Shown here in pieces: positions 1 through 8,486 of a DNA stretch of 64,000 bases. Source of the DNA: Nocardia bhagyanarayanae. GTDB taxonomy: Bacteria; Actinomycetota; Actinomycetes; Mycobacteriales; Mycobacteriaceae. The translations under genes and the position numbers were made by a program. The DNA is taken from the NCBI RefSeq assembly GCF_006716565.1, contig NZ_VFPG01000001.1, positions 2,356,001 through 2,420,000 on the forward strand, in the 5' to 3' direction. Below the pieces are notes generated by a model that was not told the origin of the DNA, searched no databases, and worked only from the letters and a program-made list of their open reading frames with translations. Positions within the stretch are counted from its first letter, which is position 1, and every line of letters starts with the position of its first letter.

Positions 1-1092
1 GTCTACCTGAGTTCGCAGGTGCTGCGCTTCGATCCGGTGCCGAACACGTACCTGGTCACCGTGCAATTGCAGACCTCCGGCGGGTTGCTGGCGAACAACG
101 ACGTCACGTTCCGAGGCACCAGGGTCGGGTTGGTGCGCGAGGTCAGGGTGGCGGACGTCGGTATCGAGGCCATCGCCGAGATCCAGTCCTCGGCGCGCAT
201 CCCGGTCGGTGGCACGGTCGCGGTCGGGCGCCTGTCCGCCGCAGGTGAGCAGTACCTGGACTTCCGGCCGGACTCCGACACTGGTCCCTACCTCGGCGAC
301 GGCGATGTGGTGCCGGTGTCGCGCACGAAGGCCCCGGTCTCGGTGCAGTCCGTGCTGACGAACGTGAGCGGCATGATCGGCGGGCTGAACCCGCAGCGGC
401 TCACCGTGATCGTCGACGAGCTGGACAAGGCGCTGGCGGGCGGCCCGGATCGCCTGCGCAACATGATCTCCGGCATCAGCAGGGCAATGGCGGGTCTCAA
501 CGACCTGCTCCCGCAGACCAGGCAGTTGATCGAGAACCTCGAGATCATCGCGGAGACCACCTCGCACGCCCAGCCCGACCTGACGACCCTCACCACCGGC
601 GCGGGCGCGCTGTTCGAGCAGCTGACCGCCGCCGACCAGGAGGTCCGCCGCTTCCTCGACCTAGCGCCCGGCCAGCTGGCAACGCTGGGCGGCTTCGTGG
701 CCGAGACCGAGGATCCGGTGACCAATCTGGTGACGAACTTCGTGGCCATCACCAAGTCGGCGAAGCTGCGCCAGCCCGCCATCGCGGCGCTGTTCCCCGC
801 CCTGCGCACCGGCACCGAGGCGATCGGTATCCCGGCGCACGACGGCGCCTTCCACACCCTCGTCGACCCCTGGCCTCGGCCGACCTGCGACTACGAGACC
901 ATCCCGGTCGTGCCGACGCTGGCCACCACCGACACCAGGGTGCGGCTCTACAACTACTGCGTCACCAACAACCCTGCGCTCCAGGTGCGCGGTTCGGCCA
1001 ACGCGCCGCGGCCCAACGTGCCCGACAACGGTTCCGGCCCGCCGCCGGGCGTGACCGGAAACGAACTGTCCCGACCCGTTCCCGGGCGATAG
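1..1092 (+). CDS. MCE family protein, 5'-truncated by window edge
   Basis: The frame is open to base 1, so the N-terminal signal/membrane segment lies outside the window; 363 codons are visible. The first about 100 residues carry the MCE fold signature (VQLQTSGGLLANNDVTFRGT, then VGLVREV and the GEQYLDFRP stretch), followed by the helical region usual for Mce proteins and a Pro/Gly-rich tail. MCE proteins form envelope-spanning lipid importers with YrbE permeases and an Mce ATPase. It is followed 12 bases later by an Mce-associated gene, which is normal for the last (MceF-like) member of an mce operon. The GTG at 19 is in frame but lies inside the domain and is not the real start. Family assignment is firm; which mce operon this is cannot be told. 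Confidence 0.93.
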   Translation, partial: VYLSSQVLRFDPVPNTYLVTVQLQTSGGLLANNDVTFRGTRVGLVREVRVADVGIEAIAEIQSSARIPVGGTVAVGRLSAAGEQYLDFRPDSDTGPYLGDGDVVPVSRTKAPVSVQSVLTNVSGMIGGLNPQRLTVIVDELDKALAGGPDRLRNMISGISRAMAGLNDLLPQTRQLIENLEIIAETTSHAQPDLTTLTTGAGALFEQLTAADQEVRRFLDLAPGQLATLGGFVAETEDPVTNLVTNFVAITKSAKLRQPAIAALFPALRTGTEAIGIPAHDGAFHTLVDPWPRPTCDYETIPVVPTLATTDTRVRLYNYCVTNNPALQVRGSANAPRPNVPDNGSGPPPGVTGNELSRPVPGR

Positions 1093-1104
1093 GAAGGAAA
1101 AGCC

Positions 1105-1908
1105 ATGAGTGACAACGATGTCGACAACGGCGCCGCGCCCGAAGCGGAGGATAGCGGGTCCGCGGATTCGACCGCCGCGGTTGCCGAGGCGCAGGCCGCG
1201 CCGTCCACCGAGAAGTTCGCCCAGGGCGGAAAGGCCGCTGGGGTGGAGTCCGGGGTCTCCATCGACAAGGTCGGCGGGGATGCGAAAGACGCTGCGCCGC
1301 AGCATGATCAGCGGATGCGGGAGTCGGCCGACGAAGCCTCCGGAGACGGGAAACCTGCTGCGGTGGGGCCGAGCTGGCGGGACCGTCTGAAGATCCCCGG
1401 TGGCACGAAGGGCCTCGTCGCGGCACGCGCGGCCGTGGCCGTCCTGCTGGGCGGCGCGATCGCCTCGACCGGCTACTTCTACGTGCAGAACAAGAACAAC
1501 GAGGCCCTGCTGGCCGCCCACGAGGAGGCCAGGGCGGCGGCCTGCGCGTACGCGCCCGTGCTCGCCAACTACGACGCCAAGAACCTCGACGCCTACTTCA
1601 CCGCGGTGCTCGACGGCGCGACCGGCGACTGGAAGAAGCAGTTCGACGACACCAGCCGCGAGCTGAAAGAGGTGCTGTCCCAAGGCGAGGTGGTCTCCAA
1701 GACCAACGACGTGCAGTGCGCGGTGAAGACCGGCGACGAGACCTCGGCCGAGGCGATCGTGGTGATCGGCCAGACCATCACCAGCGTCGGCACCCAGGGC
1801 AAGCCCGCGCCCGGCCAGCTGTCCATGGTGATGCGCATGGCCAAGGTGGACGGTAAGTGGTTGGTGAACAAGGTGAACTCGCCGCTGGTCCCCGCGCCGC
1901 AGCAGTAG
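1105..1908 (+). CDS. Mce-associated membrane protein
   Basis: A 267-residue protein. ATG at 1105 is preceded by AGGAAGG. The first about 95 residues are acidic and Ala-rich, probably cytoplasmic and disordered. One membrane helix follows (about residues 100-125, VAARAAVAVLLGGAIASTGY). The C-terminal part is the SnoaL/NTF2-like extracellular domain typical of Mas proteins, ending PLVPAPQQ. It sits 12 bases after the MCE gene, so the two are co-transcribed. Mce-associated proteins are thought to stabilise the Mce lipid-import complex at the outer face of the membrane; that role is inferred from family and position. Confidence 0.85.
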   Translation: MSDNDVDNGAAPEAEDSGSADSTAAVAEAQAAPSTEKFAQGGKAAGVESGVSIDKVGGDAKDAAPQHDQRMRESADEASGDGKPAAVGPSWRDRLKIPGGTKGLVAARAAVAVLLGGAIASTGYFYVQNKNNEALLAAHEEARAAACAYAPVLANYDAKNLDAYFTAVLDGATGDWKKQFDDTSRELKEVLSQGEVVSKTNDVQCAVKTGDETSAEAIVVIGQTITSVGTQGKPAPGQLSMVMRMAKVDGKWLVNKVNSPLVPAPQQ

Positions 1909-1929
1909 GTTCCGTCAGCGCCGCGATTT

Positions 1930-1954
1930 CTGCGCCGCGAGTTCGCCGGCGCAG
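1930..1954. terminator. Hairpin between convergent genes
   Basis: CTGCGCCG (1930-1937), a 9-base loop and CGGCGCAG (1947-1954) form a perfect 8-bp stem between the end of the mce operon and the convergent end of the tandem TetR gene. No T-run follows, as is common for actinobacterial terminators. It is probably bidirectional. Confidence 0.45.
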
Positions 1955-2006
1955 TTGGTGAACGCGGCCGACCAGAGCGCGGTTCGTTCGGCGCGGCGCG
2001 GTTCGT

Positions 2007-3281
2007 TCAGCGGTGGCAGTTCGTTCGGTGCGGTGGCGCCGCTGCCCTGCCGAACAGGATGACCTGCATGAGGTGGATGACCCGCGCCTGCGAGCTGGAC
2101 GGATTGTCCGGGCCCAACCACTGGCCGAGGTCGACGACCAACGCGAAGGCGGCGTGCACCAGCACCCGCGACTCGGCGGCGGACAGTTCCGGGCGCACCC
2201 CGACGACGAGCTTCGCCCACTCTTCGACGTTGAGCCGCTGGATGTTTCGCAGTACGGTGCGGTCCTCCTGCGGCACGTTGCTGATCTCGGCGTAGTAGAC
2301 GAAGGTCAGCTCCCGCTCGGCGAACGAACCGGCCACGTACAGCTCGACGAGCCTGATGAGCGCGCGCTCCGGGTCACCGTCGGAGGCGGCGATGGCCGGT
2401 CCGATGGCGGCCGATACCCGGTCCGCCGCACGGCGAAACGCGGCGGCGAGCAGATCACCCTTGCTCCGGTAGAAGCGATAGACGGCCGAGGACGCGGGCA
2501 GCTCGGCGGCATTGGCGATGTCCTCGACGCTGACGTTCGGATAGCCGCGCTCGTGGAACAGTTCGATGGCGCGCCGCAGCAGCAGCTCGTGCTTGAACCG
2601 GAGCGGAACCTCGGTGGCCCCCTCGGTGGCCGGTTCGTCGCCGATCGGCGGCAGGTCGCAGCCGACGACATCCAGGCACGCCGTGCGCAGCAGCTTGGTC
2701 AGCGACCGCACCGGGATGGACACGTGGTGATCGGAGATGCTGCCGATGACGCTGAGCACCGCGGTGGCCAGCACGACGCTGTCCGCGCGCGCGAGTTCGG
2801 GCCGCGTCTCGGCGAGCAACGCGCCGACCACCCGGTACGCCTCGATCAGCTGGTCGATCAGGATCCGATAGTCGTCCTGCTCGAGGTAGCGGCTCTGCCA
2901 GCGCAGCAGCGCGGCGCCGCGGCGGTTGGCGATCGACTTCTCGATGAGCGTGTCGACGATGTGCTCGAGCCTGCGCTGCGCGTCGGCCTCGGCCAGGTGG
3001 TCGGGCAGGTGGACCGCCTCCGCGCAGAGCGCGCTCAGCCGCAGCGCCTCCTCGCGGAACAGTGCGTACTTGCTGGGGTAGTGGCGATACAGCGCGGTGG
3101 AGCTGATGTCGAGCCGGGAGGCGATCTCTTCCATGCTGACGCCGTGGTAGCCGAGTGCGCCGAAGGCCTCCGCGGAGGTCGCCGCGATCTGCGCCCGCCG
3201 GTTTCGCGGCCGACGGCGGATCGCCCGTGCGTTCTCACCGCTCGCCGCCTCCCGGCGGGCGCCGCCTTTCTGCGCGTCCAT
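2007..3281 (-). CDS. Tandem (twin-domain) TetR family regulator
   Basis: A 424-residue protein, twice the usual TetR length because it holds two complete TetR units. The first helix-turn-helix is at about residues 29-75 (YHGVSMEEIASRLDISSTAL, YRHYPSKYALF). The second begins near residue 228 (FKHELLLRRAIELFHERGYP, then VSVEDIANAAELP and VYRFYRSKGDLL). Each is followed by a helical ligand/dimer domain. The start is ATG at 3281. It converges on the mce operon and lies 189 bases downstream of a close paralogue (3471-4727) in the same orientation. Such proteins behave like a covalent TetR dimer; the ligand and targets are not visible. Lipid or acyl-CoA control is a guess from the neighbours. Confidence 0.88.
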   Translation of the reverse strand: MDAQKGGARREAASGENARAIRRRPRNRRAQIAATSAEAFGALGYHGVSMEEIASRLDISSTALYRHYPSKYALFREEALRLSALCAEAVHLPDHLAEADAQRRLEHIVDTLIEKSIANRRGAALLRWQSRYLEQDDYRILIDQLIEAYRVVGALLAETRPELARADSVVLATAVLSVIGSISDHHVSIPVRSLTKLLRTACLDVVGCDLPPIGDEPATEGATEVPLRFKHELLLRRAIELFHERGYPNVSVEDIANAAELPASSAVYRFYRSKGDLLAAAFRRAADRVSAAIGPAIAASDGDPERALIRLVELYVAGSFAERELTFVYYAEISNVPQEDRTVLRNIQRLNVEEWAKLVVGVRPELSAAESRVLVHAAFALVVDLGQWLGPDNPSSSQARVIHLMQVILFGRAAAPPHRTNCHR

Positions 3282-3303
3282 GCGGCGATGCTAACCCAAA
3301 CGG

Positions 3304-3422
3304 ATGCTCGGTAAAGCTGGCTTTCCCAGGCCGGAATCAAACTGAATGATTGATCACAAACAAGCAGTAACAAAGGGTGTAACGGGGGCGATTATACCGA
3401 CGCGGACCAGAATGCTCGGTAA
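3304..3422. promoter_or_regulatory. AT-richer promoter region with paired ATGCTCGGTAA motifs
   Basis: The 189-base gap before the first tandem TetR gene is clearly richer in A/T than its surroundings. It carries the same 11-mer, ATGCTCGGTAA, at 3304-3314 and at 3412-3422, in direct orientation 108 bases apart. These may be binding sites for one or both twin TetR proteins and the promoter of the gene ending at 2007. No -10/-35 boxes can be called with confidence. Confidence 0.35.
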
Positions 3423-3470
3423 CATTGCTGGGCCAAGGCTCGACGCTCGGACCCTTGCGTGCGGTGGTCT

Positions 3471-4727
3471 TCAGCCCTGCGCCGGACGGCCGAACAACAC
3501 GACTTGCATCAGCAGTCGCACCCGGTCCTGCGCGGCGATCGGGTCGTTGTCGAACGCGCGGCCGAGATCGATGACGAGCGCGAAGGCCGCGTGGATCAGG
3601 AAGCGCGCCTCGGCGGGCGAGAGCTCCGGTCGCACCTCGCGCAGCAGCTTGGCCCACTCCTCGACGCTGAGCCGTTGGATGTTGCGCAGCACGGTGCGTT
3701 CCTCGGCCGGAACGTGTTGGAACTCCGTGAAATACACGAAGGTGAGGGCGCGCTCGGCGAAAGATCCCGAGACGTAGTACTCGATCAGTGTGGTGAGCGC
3801 GGCTTCCGGTCCGTCGGACGCGGCGACGGCGGGGCCGATCGCGGCCGACACGCGTTCGGCGGCTCTGCGGAACGCGGCGGCCAGCAGATCGCTCTTGCCG
3901 CGGTAGAAGCGGTAGACCGCCGACGCTGCGGAAAGCCCTGCGGCGCTGGCGATCTCCTCGACGCTCACATTGGGATAGCCGCGATCGTGGAAGAGCTCGA
4001 CCGCCTTGTGCAGCAACAGCTCGTGCTTGAACGACTCGGGGATCTCCACCGCCGCCATGGGCTCCGGTTCCGCCGCGGCGGGCGGCAGCTCGGTGTTCGC
4101 CAGCGACCAGCAGGCCGAGTCGAGCAGCCGGGCAAGGGATTTCGCGGGCAGCGAGGCGTGGTGATCGGCGATGCTCGTGATGGCGCTCAGCAGTGCGGTG
4201 CGCAGTACCCGGACGTCGTCCTCGCCGAGTTCGGGGCGCAGCCCACGCAATTCGGTGCCGAGCGCGTCGAGCACGGTGGCCTGCTGCTCGGCCAGCGTTC
4301 GCTGGTCCTCCGGCTCCAGGTAGCGGCCCTCCCAGCGCACCAGCGTGACGCTCGGGCGGTTCTCGATGGTGGCGCCGATCAGCGCGTCGAGCACCCGGTG
4401 CAGTCGCTGCTCGGGGGAGAGCTCGGCGGCGTCGTCGGGCAGCCGGACCGACTCGGTCATCGCCCGGCCGACCCGCAGCAGCTCCTCCCGGAACAGCGCG
4501 TACTTGCTCGGATAGTGCCGATACAGCGCGGCCGAGCTGATCCCGAGCCCGGAGGCGATGTCCTCCATGCTCACGCCGTGATAGCCGAGGGCGCCGAAGG
4601 CGGCTGCGGACGCCGCGGCGATCTGCGCGCGCCGATTCTTCGGCCGCCGCTTGATCTCCCGTGGTGCCGAGTCGCCGCTGACTGCCTTTCGCGCCGTACG
4701 GCGATTGTCGACACTCATGCCGGACAT
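3471..4727 (-). CDS. Tandem (twin-domain) TetR family regulator, paralogue
   Basis: A 418-residue protein with the same two-unit layout as its neighbour at 2007-3281. HTH 1 reads YHGVSMEDIASGLGISSAAL then YRHYPSKYALF; HTH 2 reads VSVEEIASAAGLS then VYRFYRGKSDLLAAAFRRAA. The frame is open upstream to 5174, but that extension is Arg/Pro-rich, covers a perfect hairpin and has no family resemblance. I therefore start at ATG 4727 (MSGMSVDNRR); ATG 4718 is the alternative. The two genes clearly arose by duplication of the whole twin gene. Target genes are unknown. Confidence 0.85.
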   Translation of the reverse strand: MSGMSVDNRRTARKAVSGDSAPREIKRRPKNRRAQIAAASAAAFGALGYHGVSMEDIASGLGISSAALYRHYPSKYALFREELLRVGRAMTESVRLPDDAAELSPEQRLHRVLDALIGATIENRPSVTLVRWEGRYLEPEDQRTLAEQQATVLDALGTELRGLRPELGEDDVRVLRTALLSAITSIADHHASLPAKSLARLLDSACWSLANTELPPAAAEPEPMAAVEIPESFKHELLLHKAVELFHDRGYPNVSVEEIASAAGLSAASAVYRFYRGKSDLLAAAFRRAAERVSAAIGPAVAASDGPEAALTTLIEYYVSGSFAERALTFVYFTEFQHVPAEERTVLRNIQRLSVEEWAKLLREVRPELSPAEARFLIHAAFALVIDLGRAFDNDPIAAQDRVRLLMQVVLFGRPAQG

Positions 4728-4820
4728 CGTAACGACTTCACGCCCGCCGTGATTTGCCCAGGTCGCGGCTGCGTCGAACGGGGCGAGAGGTCTGTGCGCG
4801 ACCCAGTGCGTCGGCCCGTT

Positions 4821-4860
4821 CCGCGTGGTCCCGAGGTTCAGTCGCCTCGGGACCACGCGG
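4821..4860. terminator. Perfect 16-bp hairpin
   Basis: CCGCGTGGTCCCGAGG (4821-4836), an 8-base loop and CCTCGGGACCACGCGG (4845-4860) form a perfect 16-bp stem. It lies about 350 bases downstream of the end of the leucine-degradation operon and before the second twin-TetR gene, all on the minus strand, so it can act as an intrinsic terminator without a U-tract. It could equally be a regulatory RNA structure in the long 5' region of the regulator gene. Confidence 0.6.
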
Positions 4861-5112
4861 TTCGCCGTTCGGTTCGCCGCGCCGGCGAGGCGGGATGCGC
4901 CGCGCCGAACCGTTCGGAGATCGGCGATCGAACCGTCCGCACTGGGGGGACCAGCAGCCGGTCTGTATCGATGGCCGAATGGCGATAAACATACACGGCT
5001 AAGTTGCCTGTTCACAACGATCGGCACAGCTGATTTTCGATTCACTACGAGTCGTATGGTCCGAGTACGGGAATGTGTGCCTGGGCCAGGCCCGTGTCGG
5101 GGATTCGGGCGA

Positions 5113-5208
5113 ATGGGCGGCACAGCGCTCGTACGGCGGGCCATTCTGCTGGTGGCCGGCGACAAGACGGGCAACTGGCAGGGCTGGTACCGAGAGAACC
5201 GACGCTGA
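5113..5208 (+). pseudogene. C-terminal remnant of a HigB/RelE-type toxin
   Basis: The last 32 codons before the TGA at 5206 contain RRAILLVAGDKTGNWQGWYR. This matches the conserved C-terminal strand of the RelE/ParE superfamily toxins of the Gp49/HigB kind (pattern R-x-A-x-L-L-V-A-G-D-K-x-G-N-W-x-x-W-Y). The upstream toxin core is missing, the usual continuation after WYREN is cut, and no antitoxin gene is beside it. I read this as a dead fragment. The surrounding 4728-5213 holds no other gene that I can support. Confidence 0.5.
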
Positions 5209-5213
5209 AACGT

Positions 5214-7154
5214 TCAGCGCGCGGGACGGATCTTCGCGTACCAGTCCAGCAAGTCCGGGTCGTCGACCGCGCTGCGCTCCACCACGCGCGCGGCCTCGGC
5301 GCCCTGGAACAGCTTCTTGATCGGCACCTCGAGCTTCTTGCCGGTGCGGGTGTGCGGGATGCCGGGCGCGACAAGGATCTCGTCGGGCACGTGCCGTGGC
5401 GAGACCTCGGTGCGGATGGTGGAGCTGATGCGCTCGCGCAGTTCGTCGGTCAGCTCGGCGCCGGGCGCGAGGACGACGAACAGCGGCATCCAGTATCCGC
5501 CGTCGGGCTGTTCCGCGCCGATCACCAGCGCCTCGGTGATCTCCGGCAGCCGCTCGACGGACTGGTAGATGTCCGCGCTGCCCATCCGGATGCCGTGCCG
5601 GTTCAAAGTCGAATCCGAGCGGCCGTGCACGACGATGCTGCCGTGCTCGGTGATGGTGATCCAGTCGCCGTGCCGCCAGACACGGGGGAACATGTCGAAA
5701 TAGGCGTCGTGGTAACGCTTTCCGTCCGGATCGCGCCAGAAGCTCACCGGCATGGACGGCATCGGCGCGGTGATCACCAGTTCCCCGACCTCGCCGCGCA
5801 CGGGCTTGCCCGCCGTGTCGAACGCGTCGAGCGCGACGCCGAGATACGGCGCCGAGAGCTCACCCGGCCAGACCGGCACGGTGCGCACACCGCCGATGAA
5901 TGCCGAGACCACGTCGGTGCCGCCGCTGATGGAGGACACCGGAACGTGCTCGCCGACGTTGTCGCGCAACCACAATGCCGAGGAGGGCGGCAGCGCCGAA
6001 CCGGTGATGCCGACCGTGCGCAGCGCCGAGAGGTCGTGCTCGTCGCGCGGCACGACGCCCGCCTTGATGCAGGCCAGCACGTAGCCGGGACTGGTCCCCA
6101 CCACGGTCGCGCGGGTCTCGGCGGCGATGCGCCACAGGGCATCCGGCGCGGGATAGGTCGGACTGCCGTCGTAGCAGACGATCGTCGCGCCAACCAGCAG
6201 GCCCGCGATCTGGAAGTTCCACATCATCCAGCTCGGGCTGGTGTACCAGAAGAAGGTGTCGTCGGCGCCGATATCGGATTGCAGCGCGATGGCTTTCAGG
6301 TGCTCGAGTAGCACGCCGCCGTGGCCGTGCACGATGCCCTTCGGCAGGCCGGTGGTGCCGGAGGAGAAGACGATCCACAGCGGGTGGTCGAAATCCACGG
6401 TCTCGGTCTCGATGACGGCCCCGGCGTTGTCGGTGCCGACCGCCTCCGCCCACGGCATGGCGTCCGGGACCTCGAGGCCGAGCCGCGAGACCGCGACCGT
6501 CGCGCGCAGCGACCCGAAACCCGCTTGGAGCGCGGCGATGTCGGCGCGCTTGTCGTGCGCCTTACCGCCGAAACGGTAGCCGTCGGCCGTGACGAGGACC
6601 GTCGGCTCCAGCTGCCCGAGGCGGTCGAGTGCGGCCTTCGGCGAGTAGTCCTGCCCGCACGCGCTCCAGATCGCGCCGAGGCTCGCGGTCGCCAGGAAGG
6701 CGATCACCGCCTCGGGGATGTTCGGCAGGTAGCCGACGACCCGGTCGCCCGGCTGGACGCCCAGCCCGCGCAGGGTGCTCGCGAAGGCGGCGGTGGCGTC
6801 GATCAGCTCGACCCAGGACACCTCGCGGGTCGGCTCGTCCTCGCCGACGGCCAGGATGGCGGGGCGGTCGGTGCGGGCCTGGCGCACGACCTGGTCGACG
6901 TAGTTCAGCTTGGTGCCCGGAAACCATTGAGCTCCCGGCATTTCCGTGCTCGCCAGTACCTCGCCGTCGATCTCGCCGAGCTCGAAGTACTCCCACACCG
7001 CCCGCCAGAAACCGGCCAGGTCGTCCACCGACCACTGCCACAGCGAGTGGTAGTCCGACGTGGCGACGCCGGTGCGCGCGGCGACGAATCGTGCGAAATC
7101 GGTCACCTTGGCGTCGGCGATGTCCCGTTCGGTCGGCACCCACTGTGGTTGCAC
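5214..7154 (-). CDS. Acetoacetyl-CoA synthetase (acetoacetate-CoA ligase)
   Basis: A 646-residue ANL-superfamily enzyme that turns acetoacetate, CoA and ATP into acetoacetyl-CoA, AMP and PPi. The N-terminal part has the family-specific DYHSLWQWSVDDLAGFWRAV and GAQWFPGTKLNYVDQVV. The ATP loop is VFSSGTTGLPKGIVHGHGG, followed by YTSPSWMMWNFQIAGLLVGA. Near the end are RHGDWITI, STLNRHGIRMGSADIYQ and the catalytic Lys in RTGKKLEVPIKK. The start is GTG 7154 because GGAGG lies 7 bases upstream; the longer frame has no such site. It is the last gene of the leucine operon, 28 bases after the lyase gene. It would salvage the acetoacetate released by HMG-CoA cleavage, a job done by SCOT (ScoA/ScoB) in the mycobacterial cluster. 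Confidence 0.9.
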   Translation of the reverse strand: MQPQWVPTERDIADAKVTDFARFVAARTGVATSDYHSLWQWSVDDLAGFWRAVWEYFELGEIDGEVLASTEMPGAQWFPGTKLNYVDQVVRQARTDRPAILAVGEDEPTREVSWVELIDATAAFASTLRGLGVQPGDRVVGYLPNIPEAVIAFLATASLGAIWSACGQDYSPKAALDRLGQLEPTVLVTADGYRFGGKAHDKRADIAALQAGFGSLRATVAVSRLGLEVPDAMPWAEAVGTDNAGAVIETETVDFDHPLWIVFSSGTTGLPKGIVHGHGGVLLEHLKAIALQSDIGADDTFFWYTSPSWMMWNFQIAGLLVGATIVCYDGSPTYPAPDALWRIAAETRATVVGTSPGYVLACIKAGVVPRDEHDLSALRTVGITGSALPPSSALWLRDNVGEHVPVSSISGGTDVVSAFIGGVRTVPVWPGELSAPYLGVALDAFDTAGKPVRGEVGELVITAPMPSMPVSFWRDPDGKRYHDAYFDMFPRVWRHGDWITITEHGSIVVHGRSDSTLNRHGIRMGSADIYQSVERLPEITEALVIGAEQPDGGYWMPLFVVLAPGAELTDELRERISSTIRTEVSPRHVPDEILVAPGIPHTRTGKKLEVPIKKLFQGAEAARVVERSAVDDPDLLDWYAKIRPAR

Positions 7155-7182
7155 CGCAATACCTCCTGGCTCGTGGGGTGGA

Positions 7183-7998
7183 TCAGTTGTTGCCGTGCGC
7201 GCGCCGCACGATCTGTTCGGCATGCCGCAGCACCGGGGCGTCGACCATCCGGCCCTCGAAGGCGAAGACGCCGCGGTGCTTGGGCACCTCGTCGAGTACT
7301 CGCCTCGCCCAGGCGATTTCGTCGTCCGCGGGCGCGTAGGACGCGCGGATCACCGGCACCTGACTGGGATGGATCGCGACCTTCGCGTCGAAGCCGATGG
7401 CCACCGCGTCGTCGGTCTCGGCCCGCAGGCCGTCGAGATCGCGGATGTTCAGATACACCGAGTCGAGGGCGAACTTGCCGTAGGCCTTGGCGGCGAGCAG
7501 CGCGCTGGAGCGCACGTGCCGCGCCACGTCGCGGTAGCCGCCGTCGGCGTGCCTGCTCGCGGTGCCGCCAAGCCCCGCGATCAGGTCCTCCGCGCCCCAC
7601 ATGACGCCGATCGCGTTGCGCGCCGTGACCGCTTGCCCGATGGTCAGCGCGCCGAGCGGCGATTCGACGAGCGCGATCACCTCGTAGCCGGACAGCGCGA
7701 TGATCTGTTCGGCCGATTCGGTTTTCGGCAGCATGACGCGGCGGTATTCGGTCTCGGCCAAGGCGGCGAGATCCAGCTCGTGCTCGTCGGTGCCCGCCGC
7801 GTTGACCCGCACCACGGTGGTCTCCGGGTCGAGCGGGGACGCGATCAGGGCCGCGCGTGCCCCGGCCTTGTCACCTGCGGCGACGCCGTCCTCCAGATCG
7901 AGGATCACCACGTCGGCGGCCGCGGCCGCCTTCGCGAAGCGTTCGGGTCGGTCGGCGGGGCAGAACAACCAGCCCGGTCCCGCCATCTGCCACGTCAT
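7183..7998 (-). CDS. CitE-like beta-hydroxyacyl-CoA lyase (HpcH/HpaI family)
   Basis: A 271-residue TIM-barrel protein of the citrate-lyase-beta family. Typical landmarks are GWLFCPADRPERF at the N-terminus, VVILDLEDGV with the Mg-binding acidic residues, ALVESPLGAL and GFDAKVAIHPSQV. By order and partners it matches M. tuberculosis Rv2498c, described as a bifunctional lyase acting on (R)-HMG-CoA and citramalyl-type CoA esters in leucine catabolism and itaconate breakdown. It may therefore perform the last carbon-carbon cleavage here, giving acetyl-CoA and acetoacetate. Its ATG overlaps the stop of the MaoC gene by 4 bases. Substrate assignment is inferred from synteny. Confidence 0.85.
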   Translation of the reverse strand: MTWQMAGPGWLFCPADRPERFAKAAAAADVVILDLEDGVAAGDKAGARAALIASPLDPETTVVRVNAAGTDEHELDLAALAETEYRRVMLPKTESAEQIIALSGYEVIALVESPLGALTIGQAVTARNAIGVMWGAEDLIAGLGGTASRHADGGYRDVARHVRSSALLAAKAYGKFALDSVYLNIRDLDGLRAETDDAVAIGFDAKVAIHPSQVPVIRASYAPADDEIAWARRVLDEVPKHRGVFAFEGRMVDAPVLRHAEQIVRRAHGNN

Positions 7999-8486
7999 GC
8001 CTGCTCCGGCGCCATACGCACCAGCGTCTTGCGGGTGGCCGTCGCGATCACGTCGCCGTGCTGGTTGCGCCCGGTGTGGGCGAAGGTCACGATGCCCTCG
8101 CCCGGCCGGGACTTGGACTCGCGCTTGTCGGTGACCACCGTCTCGGCGTACATCGTGTCGCCGTGGAACACCGGGTGCGGGAAGTTGATCTCGGAGAAGC
8201 CGAGGTTCGCCACGATGGTGCCCTGGGTCAGCTGCGCGACCGAGAGCCCGACCAGGGTGGACAGGGTGAACATGGAGTTCACCAGTCGCTTGTTGAACGG
8301 CGGCAGCGCGTCGCTGAACGCCGCGTCCAGGTGCAGCGCCTGGGTGTTCATGGTCAGCGTGGTGAACAGGACGTTGTCGGCCTCGGTAATGGTGCGACCG
8401 GGCCGGTGTTCGTAGACGACGCCGGTCTCGAACTCCTCGAACCACAAGCCGCGCTGGACGATTCGACGCCCGCCGGGTTCCGTCAC
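7995..8486 (-). CDS. MaoC-like enoyl-CoA hydratase
   Basis: A 163-residue single hot-dog-fold MaoC protein. The GTG start at 8486 overlaps the upstream stop by 4 bases (GTGA). Typical features are the EEFETGVVYEHRPGRTITEADN N-terminus, the LNNxH-like NTQALHLDAAF active-site region, and the NLGFSEINFPHPVFHGDTMY core with HGDT. It is equivalent in position to Rv2499c. The likely reaction is hydration of 3-methylglutaconyl-CoA to (R)-HMG-CoA, feeding the CitE-like lyase next to it. Family is certain; the exact substrate is inferred from the operon. Confidence 0.85.
   Translation of the reverse strand: MTEPGGRRIVQRGLWFEEFETGVVYEHRPGRTITEADNVLFTTLTMNTQALHLDAAFSDALPPFNKRLVNSMFTLSTLVGLSVAQLTQGTIVANLGFSEINFPHPVFHGDTMYAETVVTDKRESKSRPGEGIVTFAHTGRNQHGDVIATATRKTLVRMAPEQA

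Noticed and set aside
661-1683. Minus-strand frame opposite the MCE and Mce-associated genes
   Set aside because: It is a high-G/C shadow frame with no family resemblance; the plus strand has clear domains.
4728-5174. N-terminal extension of the second twin-TetR protein
   Set aside because: The added residues are Arg/Pro-rich, cross a perfect hairpin and have no homologous counterpart in the paralogue.
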